DNA from: Sphingobacterium sp. PCS056
Lineage (GTDB): Bacteria; Bacteroidota; Bacteroidia; Sphingobacteriales; Sphingobacteriaceae
NCBI RefSeq assembly: GCF_023273895.1
Contig: NZ_CP096883.1
Location: 2,542,001-2,606,000, forward strand
DNA: 64,000 nt
Reading direction: 5' to 3'
This document shows positions 53,235 to 60,769 of this stretch, one piece after another; the first letter of the stretch is position 1, and each line of letters starts with the position of its first letter. The notes beneath the pieces were generated by a model that searched no databases, had not been told where the DNA came from, and was given only the letters and a program-made list of their open reading frames with translations. The position numbers were made by a program, and so were the translations under genes.

Positions 53235-54253
53235 CTATTTTAAGGTCCATTTGAGGAAACTATTCATGACTTCCTTCCAGTGTGGATTATCATAGTCAAC
53301 TTCTCCCATGTTATTAACTTCAAAAAAATTATGTTCAAAATTCAAGTAACGCTTGTAGGTCAGGTTATGTTTATTTTCACGAATAAAATATAAGGGTACC
53401 AAGTCACAAAAATCACTAGCAATATCACTCGTTCCATAAGCCATATATATTGGCTTATTAAAAGAAAGCCAATCATTTAACTGTGGGGTAGAAAATGACT
53501 TCCATGGAATAAGACTAGGGTTTGCACTAACCTTTTCAGTATCATGTACTGCCTTATAGAATTGGTATTCCTGTTCAATTTTTTTATCAGCTTGTTGCCA
53601 AGTAATAGTTTTATTTTCAGCATCTTTCCTATGTTTTCTAATGTTTTGATCAATTCTTCCAAGGGGATTTGCGCTAAATAGACCAAGTTTAGAAACATAT
53701 TTATAATTAATAGCAATTTCAGTAGCCACTTTACTTCCTTGAGAATGTCCTGCAACTATCAAGGTTGAATTGTCTACCCACCTTTGTTTCTTTAAAAACT
53801 GAAGTACTGTTATTGCTCTATTACGATAATTTTCGAGGTAATCTTTTTTTGAAAAGCAACACTCGGTGTATTGTTATCTGGTGAGTCTCCAATATAAAAA
53901 TATGATTTACTAATATTAGACTCATCGACAATTAATGGTGTTTGAGGCATTGATATCACTACTAAATGATAGTGTTTTTTTATTTCTTCGTAATCAAAAT
54001 TAGAAATTCCTCCACCTATCAACCATAGACCATCTTTTTTAAAGTTAATATAAAGAGGGACAGGTTGTGATCCTTGACACCATAAAAATATTGGTTTCTT
54101 TTTCTTTAAATCATTATCAACCACTATGAAATCTATGGTGTCTTTTTTTAGTTCCAGTTTAAATGAGGTTGATTCATTATTGATAACTTGTGTTTTTTGA
54201 GCAAAGCTGAAATGGCAAAGTAATAAAAATAGAAGTTGAATTTTAAATTTCAT
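53235..54253 (-). pseudogene. secreted alpha/beta hydrolase split by a homopolymer frameshift
   Basis: N-terminal part 53810-54253 (signal peptide, KKKPIFLWCQGSQPVPLYIN, FYIGDSPDNNTPSVAF) and C-terminal part in another frame up to 53235 (YLENYRNRAITVLQFLKKQR, IVAGHSQGSKVATEIAINYK with nucleophile in GHSQGS, KPIYMAYGTSDIASDF, NFEHNFFEVNN with catalytic His). The frames meet at a run of seven T (53844-53850, seven A in the mRNA): one extra base would restore a protein of about 335 residues. A frameshift in sequencing or phase-variation is possible. Confidence 0.8.
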
Positions 54254-54341
54254 TTTAATAAATATATTTGGAGAGCTGCTATTTTGCTAATTTATAAAAC
54301 TTTCCTTTATTTTTAAAAAATCAATAATTCTGGCGCCATGT

Positions 54342-54680
54342 ATGACCATATTCGACACCGAAGCCCCGGATGATCAATACCTCTACAAAAGCGGTTCCCG
54401 ATTTGAAACCAGCAAGGATAAAGTAGCTATTGATGAGTTTTGGTTTTTGAATGGAAATTTTATCACATATAAGGGTATCAGGATTGATGCAGGCACTACC
54501 ATGGATGATATGCAACGTCTGTTTCCGACAGCCGTAAAAGGTAGGTTGGGCATGGACAAAGAAGGAAAACTGTGGGTCATACAGTTGAAAGAGGATGAAA
54601 ATAGCAGCTCCGACGGGCATATCAAAATGTTTTTTAAGAATGGAAGGGTATATTTTATGCATTGGTGGTTTCCTTGCTAG
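54342..54680 (+). CDS. gene A copy 2, small protein of unknown function
   Basis: 112 residues from ATG 54342 (MTIFDTEAPDDQYLYKSGSR). Contains KDKVAIDEFWFLNGNFITYK, IRIDAGTTMDDMQRLFPTAV, KGRLGMDKEGKLWVIQLKED, GHIKMFFKNGRVYFMHWWFP. The frame continues upstream (IILAPC) without a start, so the gene may have lost a longer 5' end. Directly before gene B copy 2 (64 bp); the pair recurs at 46411. No family recognised. Confidence 0.6.
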   Translation: MTIFDTEAPDDQYLYKSGSRFETSKDKVAIDEFWFLNGNFITYKGIRIDAGTTMDDMQRLFPTAVKGRLGMDKEGKLWVIQLKEDENSSSDGHIKMFFKNGRVYFMHWWFPC

Positions 54681-55539
54681 AACGTGAGGGTGGCACATGA
54701 AATAACCGATGGATATTTAAAAGGAACCAGCTATTAAAATTTCAATGCACATGAGAATTAAGTTTTTGAAAAAAATATCCGTAATTGTTTTTCTGTCCAT
54801 AGTGGTGCTATCCTGTGATCAGAAAGGAACAACAAACCGTGGTGTCCCATCCAAAGCAAGGCAAGTATCTGTCGCAAATGAAGGGCTGGCAGCTCTTAAG
54901 TCCAGACCACAAACTATTGAATTGGCAATAGAAAAAATAAGTAGTGCAAAATTCCTTTCTGCAAAACAAAGTGCTAAAGTAAATATCCCTTTGGAGAAGA
55001 TTACAGATTTAAAGATCGTTCAGGAAAAATTGACAGGAATCGTAGAATTTGAAGATCAGGGAAATTACCTGAGTATAAAAAAAATTAATTTCAGGAATGG
55101 TCATTCTGTCCAAAATGAGGTTGACCTCAGTGAATGTGCTTTCGTTTCATACTTTCCTTCCGAGGACGTTTTACTGTTGGAATGCGGTCACACCATGGAT
55201 GTAAGCTTTGGTCTGTCCACAGGACAGACTACCTATGAGATAGGAAACCTCAACTTTGTGACCATATCACCATCTGGAAAATACAGATTGAACAAGGTAT
55301 TCGAAGGGCAGGAATGCTACAGCCATTTTATCCAGGTAAGGGAGAATGGTAAATTTAAAAAGATCGCCGAGCTCAATGATTTCTTTGAAAAGAAAACCGG
55401 CAAATGGCTTTGCGTAATAGAGCAGGAATTTTGGTCAGACGATTCTACTCTTTATTTTGGGCTGTTGACCGAATATAAAGAAGAAGGAAACGAATATGAA
55501 TTTTATAGAGTAAATATTATCGAGGGTAGTAATTAACTA
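54487..55539 (+). repeat. 1,053-bp direct repeat, copy 2
   Basis: Counterpart of 46411-47463 at a constant 8,076-bp offset, including the 3' part of gene A and all of gene B. Recombination between the copies would remove 8,076 bp carrying the Rpn, HicAB and other genes. Confidence 0.9.
54745..55536 (+). CDS. lipoprotein of unknown function, gene B copy 2
   Basis: 263 residues, same lipobox (VVLSC) and domain as copy 1 at 46669. Differs at about 20 positions scattered along the protein, including the C-terminal NIIEGSN instead of NMTNGRN. Both copies are intact, so they seem to be kept or are of recent origin. Family unknown; immunity paralogue is one hypothesis. Confidence 0.7.
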   Translation: MHMRIKFLKKISVIVFLSIVVLSCDQKGTTNRGVPSKARQVSVANEGLAALKSRPQTIELAIEKISSAKFLSAKQSAKVNIPLEKITDLKIVQEKLTGIVEFEDQGNYLSIKKINFRNGHSVQNEVDLSECAFVSYFPSEDVLLLECGHTMDVSFGLSTGQTTYEIGNLNFVTISPSGKYRLNKVFEGQECYSHFIQVRENGKFKKIAELNDFFEKKTGKWLCVIEQEFWSDDSTLYFGLLTEYKEEGNEYEFYRVNIIEGSN

Positions 55540-55779
55540 CAAGAGCATGCGATCATTTAATTTTTATTGGTGTCTGTAGTCCTCATAACGGAAAGCCATT
55601 AAGTACACTTGATCTGAAATATGCATAAGAAACAAAATCATCAATTACCGGGACCCATCAGAACCATTAAAGGTTTTGCTAATAAGATGCTCATAAATAT
55701 GTGTTTATACTTTGTAAAACAAAATAAGTCTGTAAATTAGAAGACTATAATTACTGTAGCCATTTAAAATATATTCATT

Positions 55780-57223
55780 ATGGATAGTGAACAATTAGAA
55801 TCCCTTATGCAGCAATTACTATCAACAGGTAAAGAGACTGAGTGGCTGGAATTCAAAGAAAACTTTCATTCTAGAGGAAATTGGTGAGAGGATTTCTGCA
55901 ATTTCTAACGCATCCTCCATTCATGGTAAACAATATGGATATTTGGTTTATGGTGTTAAAGATAAAAGTCATGAGGTAGTGGGCACATCTTTCAATCCTT
56001 TAGAAGAACTGGTCGGAAAAGAAGAATTGGAGCATTGGATTGTCCAGAGATTATCTCCTCGTATTGATTTTAGAATATTCGTTTTTGAGTATGAAGGTAA
56101 AAATCTAGTAGTTTTTTGCATTCCCGCAACTCAGCATCAACCTGTCAGATTTATGCATAATTCCTATATCAGAATTGGTTCTTATACTAGGAAATTACAT
56201 GACTTCCCAGAAAAGGAAGCAAAAATATGGAATAGAAATACTTCAGCTTTTGAAAAGGAAATTGCATTGAACGGATTAAATAAGTCTGATATCATTCATT
56301 ACTTAAGTGCTGAGAGATATTTTGATCTATTAAAGCTTCCTTATCCAACAACAATCGACGGTGTGATCTCTAAATTTATTCAAGAGAGATTTATTATTCA
56401 AGACAGGGGCGGTTTTGCGATCACAAAATTAGGAGCATTGTTGTTAGCTAAAGATCTTAATAGTTTTGAGTCAGTTTCTCGTAAATCCGTACGTGTAATA
56501 ATTTATAAAGGGAAAAATAAAGTAGAAACTGTTAGAGAGCAGATTGGTATAAAGGGGTATGCTTTAGGGTTTGAAGGTTTAGTAGATTGGATAAATGGTC
56601 AATTGCCGGCTAATGAGCAAATCGGAAAAGCTCTTCGAGAAGACTCTAGGATGTACCCAGAGATTGTTATAAGAGAATTGGTTGCCAATGCACTGATCCA
56701 TCAAGATTTAAATGAGAAAGGATTCCCAATGATTGAAATTTTCAGTGATAGGATTGAATTTTCTAATCCAGGTACCCCTGAAATATCACCTGAACGTTTT
56801 ATTGATTCTTATTACTCCAGAAATGAACTATTAGCAGACATCATGAGAAGAATGGGGTTTTGCGAAGAAAAAGGAAGTGGATTAGATAAAGTATACTATT
56901 ACAATGAATTATATCAATTGCCACCTTTAGATTTTAACGTTGATGAAAAACGGACAAAAGTTGTTATATTTTCTTATAAAGAATTAAATAAATTGGATAA
57001 AAAAGAGAAGATTAGGGCTTGCTATCAACATGCGTGTTTACGGCATGTTTCTAATGACAAACTAACAAACGAATCTCTAAGGGAAAGATTCGGTATTGAA
57101 GAGAGAAATTCGGCTATAGCTTCAAGAATTATAAAGGATTGTTTTGTGGAAGGATTGATTAAAGAAGATGACCCGGATAGTAACTCTCGTAAATTTAAAA
57201 AATATGTCCCTTTTTGGGCTTAA
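55780..57223 (+). pseudogene. AlbA/Schlafen-type ATP-binding regulator, frameshifted near the start
   Basis: MDSEQLESLMQQLLSTGKET then EWLEFKENFHS, TGA at 55885-55887 in the first frame; the continuation lies in another frame, EEIGERISAISNASSIHGKQ (about 55873 on), to stop at 57221-57223. The frame shift is near 55872-55880. Domains: AlbA_2 (Schlafen) fold residues 1-130 (GYLVYGVKDKSHEVVGTSFN, QPVRFMHNSYIRIGSYTRKL), and HATPase_c_4 fold 230-330 (VIRELVANALIHQDLNEKGF, IEIFSDRIEFSNPGTPE, EEKGSGLDKV). Such proteins are putative regulators with defence links. An ATG at 55943 would give 426 residues lacking the first segment. Confidence 0.8.
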
Positions 57224-57244
57224 AGATTTTATGTCGTAGTATCC

Positions 57245-57409
57245 TTATTTGATGGCTATTTGATAATAAGAATCTTTTTAGATATAACACCTTGTAAATC
57301 AGTAACTCTTTATTTGACGGCTATTTGATAATAATAATATTTTTAGATATAACGTACTGTAAATCAAATACAAGTTATTTGATGGTTATTTCATAATCAT
57401 ATTTCGCAT
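57245..57409. repeat. 65-bp tandem repeat, about 2.5 units
   Basis: Units start at 57245, 57310 and 57375 (exact 65-bp period), beginning TTATTTGATGGCTATTTGAT or near variants; third unit is partial. The period is not divisible by three, so non-coding. It follows the AlbA-type pseudogene. Confidence 0.85.
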
Positions 57410-57480
57410 TGACTTTGAAACGTTATTATTATTCTTGGATTACAACAGATAAATCAATTTTGATCATAAAAGTAAGATAT

Positions 57481-57560
57481 AAAGCCATTCTGACAAGAAT
57501 GGCTTTATAGGTTTTATACCCACCTTACGGCTTTCCGTATTTTTTAATCAAACCGATCTT
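57481..57560. terminator. hairpin plus remnant module, copy 2
   Basis: Arms AAAGCCATTCT (57481-57491) and AGAATGGCTTT (57496-57506); followed by a 43-bp segment (57518-57560) matching 48701-48742 and reading IGLIKKYGKP-stop on the minus strand. Confidence 0.65.
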
Positions 57561-57598
57561 TTATTTTCGGGCTTTTTAAACAGTATTCATCATACACC

Positions 57599-57873
57599 AT
57601 GATCGTTACCCGTACCAATACCATCGAGGGGAGAGAAGTCCTGCGTTTATTTTGATCTTATTTCAGCAACAGCTGTTATTGGAGCCAATGCATTTAGTGA
57701 AATAGGAGCGAGCTTCGTAGACTTTTTCGGTGGGCGCTCCCGCAATTATGAAAACAAAAACAGTAGCTATCTAAGAGCGTAGTCGAGTCTTTAAAGCAAA
57801 ATGCATATAGCTTCTAACAGATGCCGTAATAGGCTTCCGCGTCAATATTGATGAGCTCCTGACGTTGAGTTGA
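57599..57873 (+). pseudogene. YbjQ-family protein, frameshifted, copy 2
   Basis: ATG 57599: MIVTRTNTIEGREVLRLF then a frame shift at about 57650, LISATAVIGANAFSEIGASF, VDFFGGRSRNYENK, more shifts, and AVIGFRVNIDELLTLS at the end. This is the complete YbjQ (DUF74, pentameric heavy-metal-binding-like) pattern with several indels. A fused unrelated trace (NIGYAKEEGKTDLTSQELFQ) follows to 57942. Confidence 0.75.
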
Positions 57874-57947
57874 ATATTGGTTATGCTAAAGAGGAGGGGA
57901 AAACAGATCTAACTTCTCAAGAATTGTTTCAAGCTATAACGTGAATA

Positions 57948-59309
57948 TCAAGAATTTTTGACAAAATAATATCTTCTTTGCCAAAATTTTATCATTGATT
58001 GATTTAAAAAAGCACGTTCTACTCCAAGATGAGATAAAAGAAAAAATATTAAAGCAATATTTATTTTTATAGTAGCATAAATTATATCATTCTCAAAAAT
58101 TTGGGACTTTCTAGAATCAGATAAGTGTGTGTGTAAATTTCTAGTATTTTTTATTTTTTTGCAAAATTCTTCATTAAATTCAATATGTTCAAGGAAATCT
58201 CCGCCATGAATCTCTATTAAATTATCAAGCCTGTCTTTTAAATTCATTTGGTTCGAGAATGCAATATTATTAGATATAAAAGTATAATCTTCTTTATCTA
58301 AAGAGGCTTTAATACGTTTAAATAAAGCTTTAAAATCATCGGCTGGAATTTTTGTTTTATCAAAAAGTATACGGTGATAAGCTTCAAGAGCCTGAGCTAA
58401 ATTTAAAAATTGATTGGTCGAAAACTGACCTGTGTGGTTCAAATTGTCGTAAACTATAATATAAATATCACGTAGGTCTTCGAATTCTCTAAGATATTTC
58501 GATAAAATGATTTCTAATGTTTCAGAAGAGTTATTCAATTCTAATATATTCTCATGAAATCGCAATTGAGATAATTTGTTGTCTAAATCAGTTTTTTGAG
58601 AATGAATTTTAAAGTAATTCTGTATAAATACGACGGAATTATAATCATAAGTGATAATTTTTTGGTTAAATAGGATACTGAAAAATACTTCTATTTTTTC
58701 ACAAATACTCATTAAGTTTTGAAGGGGCATTTTTTTTATAACTACAACTTCTACTGCAACGTCTTTAGAAATTGTTTGACTTAATCCTTCTAATTTTGTA
58801 TTGACAAAATGTGACCATTTAAAACTCACAGATATATTGTCGTCAATTTGGATTTTTTTATCTTTAGGTAATTTACTGCTTATTTGCACTGAATTATCAT
58901 CGCGCTGAAAATTTACTTTTCCAGTATTTAAATAATTACTTAGTCCAGAAATCTTAAAACTGATTTTTCGACAAGAAATGGTATTTATAGATGAAAAATT
59001 ACAGCCTTCTAGAAGATGCTTAAATGTAAAAGTTAGTATGTAAATTCCACTTGAAAGTATTTTTTTAGCCAAAAATGGGTTTAGAATTGTATATTTTTTT
59101 CCATTATTAAGTATACCCGATATAATTTTTATGGGTTGTTTCAGTGCTAATTCTCTTTGATCTATTATTTTATTAAATGTCTTACTCGATATAGTAATTG
59201 TCCCTCCAGATTGATAAGTGAAATGAATATGTCCAGCAAAATTCGTTTTTGAAATTTCTTTAAATATTGCATTACAGGTTCCTTCGATCTTAAAATTTTT
59301 GTCAATCAT
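57948..59309 (-). CDS. ApeA-like HEPN-domain protein, candidate anti-phage RNase
   Basis: 453 residues. N-terminal ~270 residues: beta-rich domain resembling the ApeA N-terminal domain (KIEGTCNAIFKEISKTNFAG, GTITISSKTFNK). C-terminal ~170 residues: helical HEPN/ApeA domain with LNLAQALEAYHRILFD and, at the end, KNTRNLHTHLSDSRK, in which R-N-L-H-T-H gives the RX4H HEPN RNase motif. ApeA proteins are anti-phage effectors that cleave RNA or tRNA on infection. No signal peptide. Cotranscribed, 123 bp downstream, with the HTH regulator at 59433. Confidence 0.75.
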   Translation of the reverse strand: MIDKNFKIEGTCNAIFKEISKTNFAGHIHFTYQSGGTITISSKTFNKIIDQRELALKQPIKIISGILNNGKKYTILNPFLAKKILSSGIYILTFTFKHLLEGCNFSSINTISCRKISFKISGLSNYLNTGKVNFQRDDNSVQISSKLPKDKKIQIDDNISVSFKWSHFVNTKLEGLSQTISKDVAVEVVVIKKMPLQNLMSICEKIEVFFSILFNQKIITYDYNSVVFIQNYFKIHSQKTDLDNKLSQLRFHENILELNNSSETLEIILSKYLREFEDLRDIYIIVYDNLNHTGQFSTNQFLNLAQALEAYHRILFDKTKIPADDFKALFKRIKASLDKEDYTFISNNIAFSNQMNLKDRLDNLIEIHGGDFLEHIEFNEEFCKKIKNTRNLHTHLSDSRKSQIFENDIIYATIKINIALIFFLLSHLGVERAFLNQSMIKFWQRRYYFVKNS

Positions 59310-59432
59310 AACTTTGATGGATAAATAATGGTTATTTGAATATAATAATTGGAGAACGAGTGAAAAGTTTTAACTTTTTACAGATGATTAAAATTGTGAT
59401 CATCAGATTCTTTGATCGAAATGTAGAAAATT

Positions 59433-59936
59433 CTATAATTTGACTGAAAGATAATAGTTTTTAGTACCAATTCTTATACTTTCTAAAGAATTTTGTTTTA
59501 CAATGGGACGTAAAATATCTGTTAAATCTTTATTTGTGAGATTAAGTTTAAAGTATAATTCTTGTTGATTAAGCTTTTCAATGATCTCTTTAATCGACTT
59601 TTTTGTATCGAAAAAATTAGAATTAATTAAACTATCCACACCGAATTTGATATGTTTAACTCGTTCAAGTTCTGCTTGTAAATTTTTCTTAGGTAACGGT
59701 TGGTCTGTCGCAATATCCGGATAAAATTTACGAGGTGATATCCCGACATCAAGAGCAATTGCATTTATTTGATCGTGCGTATACATTTCAGGTCTATTAG
59801 GATTCTCTATGTGACCAATATAACCTTCTGTCACATCTAACAACATTGCAAAATACGATTGTGGTTTGTTAAGGTTGTTTCTAATCTGGATAATGTTTTT
59901 TACAATTTCAAGTTCATATTGTGATTTCTTCGACAT
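59433..59936 (-). CDS. XRE-family helix-turn-helix regulator
   Basis: 167 residues. N-terminal HTH (about 12-70): VKNIIQIRNNLNKPQSYFAM, LLDVTEGYIGHIENPNRPEM. The C-terminal ~100 residues are helical with a possible coiled-coil and no recognised domain. It lies upstream of the ApeA-like gene on the same strand, with a 16-bp palindrome at 59961-59998 before its start, consistent with an autorepressor of the unit. Confidence 0.8.
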   Translation of the reverse strand: MSKKSQYELEIVKNIIQIRNNLNKPQSYFAMLLDVTEGYIGHIENPNRPEMYTHDQINAIALDVGISPRKFYPDIATDQPLPKKNLQAELERVKHIKFGVDSLINSNFFDTKKSIKEIIEKLNQQELYFKLNLTNKDLTDILRPIVKQNSLESIRIGTKNYYLSVKL

Positions 59937-59960
59937 AGCAAAATAATTTTTTGCAATGTC

Positions 59961-59998
59961 TATAGTTATTACTATATTTGTCTATAGTAATAACTATA
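59961..59998. promoter_or_regulatory. 16-bp perfect inverted repeat, probable operator of the HTH/ApeA unit
   Basis: TATAGTTATTACTATA (59961-59976) and its exact reverse complement (59983-59998) with a 6-nt spacer TTTGTC. TATATTTG, a -7-like box on the plus strand, lies in the spacer. It is 25 bp upstream of the HTH gene start. Confidence 0.7.
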
Positions 59999-60068
59999 TA
60001 AATTTAATTATGTATGATTAAAAAGTAAATAAACTGTATTTTCACTTTCTATTCCATTTGGAAAAATA

Positions 60069-60286
60069 GGAGGTGTTTACTTGTAAGATCTCGTTCGAGC
60101 AATGTGGTAATTGATTAGGACACGAGTAGTAAGTAGACACCTCGGTGCAATGATATTTATTATTGGGCCGAGGTCTTACTGATTGTGTCTGGTAGTTTTG
60201 CTACCCCCGATTACCACCGGGAGCTCGAACTTTCAGTAGCCTCGGCCTAATTAATATTTGACTTTGAGGCTCTACCAAATTAGAGC
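60069..60286 (+). ncRNA. candidate structured RNA of unknown class
   Basis: Hairpin 1: AGGTGTTTACTT (60071-60082) with AAGTAGACACCT (60131-60142), plus CTCGT/ACGAG (60090-60094, 60122-60126). Hairpin 2: GGCCGAGG (60166-60173) with CCTCGGCC (60240-60247), TACTGA (60177-60182) with TCAGTA (60233-60238), and GGTAG/CTACC (60191-60195, 60201-60205). Long-range pairs link them: GTTCGAGC (60093-60100) with GCTCGAAC (60223-60230) and GTGGTAAT (60104-60111) with ATTACCAC (60210-60217), so a pseudoknot or alternative fold is possible. GCTCTA/TAGAGC (60269-60286) closes the region. No ORF. Strand unknown; plus is given. No known riboswitch core is visible. Confidence 0.5.
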
Positions 60287-60769
60287 TATGTATCAAAAAA
60301 AACAAATCACCAAAAACATTATCAAGCCAGCAGATTAAAATCTGTTGCGCAAAGTCAATATGCTGACTATCCATTCAAAATGCAATCACGAAGACCAAAT
60401 ATAACCTTGATGATAACAGTATAATTGCATTTTTCAAATCTTATTTTTTAACTATTGAATGGTTGAGCAGGGAGCTTATGGCGTAAGTTTTAGCACTCGC
60501 TTTACCTTCAATGTAATCTTAAAAAAATGCAAAAAACTTGCAATAGGGAGAGCTATGCACTATCCCGAAGGAAAAGTACTGTCCTAAGTCGAGCGTTATT
60601 TTTTGGTCTTCCATCTAAAACTGACCAAAAAATAAACACATTGAAAAGTTCTATACTAAAAATTGGAAACCTCAGGAAGGATTCTTCTCAACAAGAGAAT
60701 CATCAACCTCCGGTTTCAGCGCTAAAAGCATCTTGGAACCAAGTAGTACTATGCTATTTGCTTTCTCCA
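60287..60769. other. intergenic region before the second SusC gene
   Basis: 483 bp, no recognised gene. AAAATGCAAT/ATTGCATTTT near 60375-60435 is an inverted repeat. The frame of the SusC gene is open upstream to a stop near 60585 but lacks ATG there, so this is untranslated or the gene has a non-ATG start. Confidence 0.4.

Noticed and set aside
60269..60290. TTAGAGCTATG resembling the start of a type II CRISPR repeat
   Set aside because: Single occurrence, no spacer-repeat periodicity and no cas genes; it is a short hairpin of the structured region.
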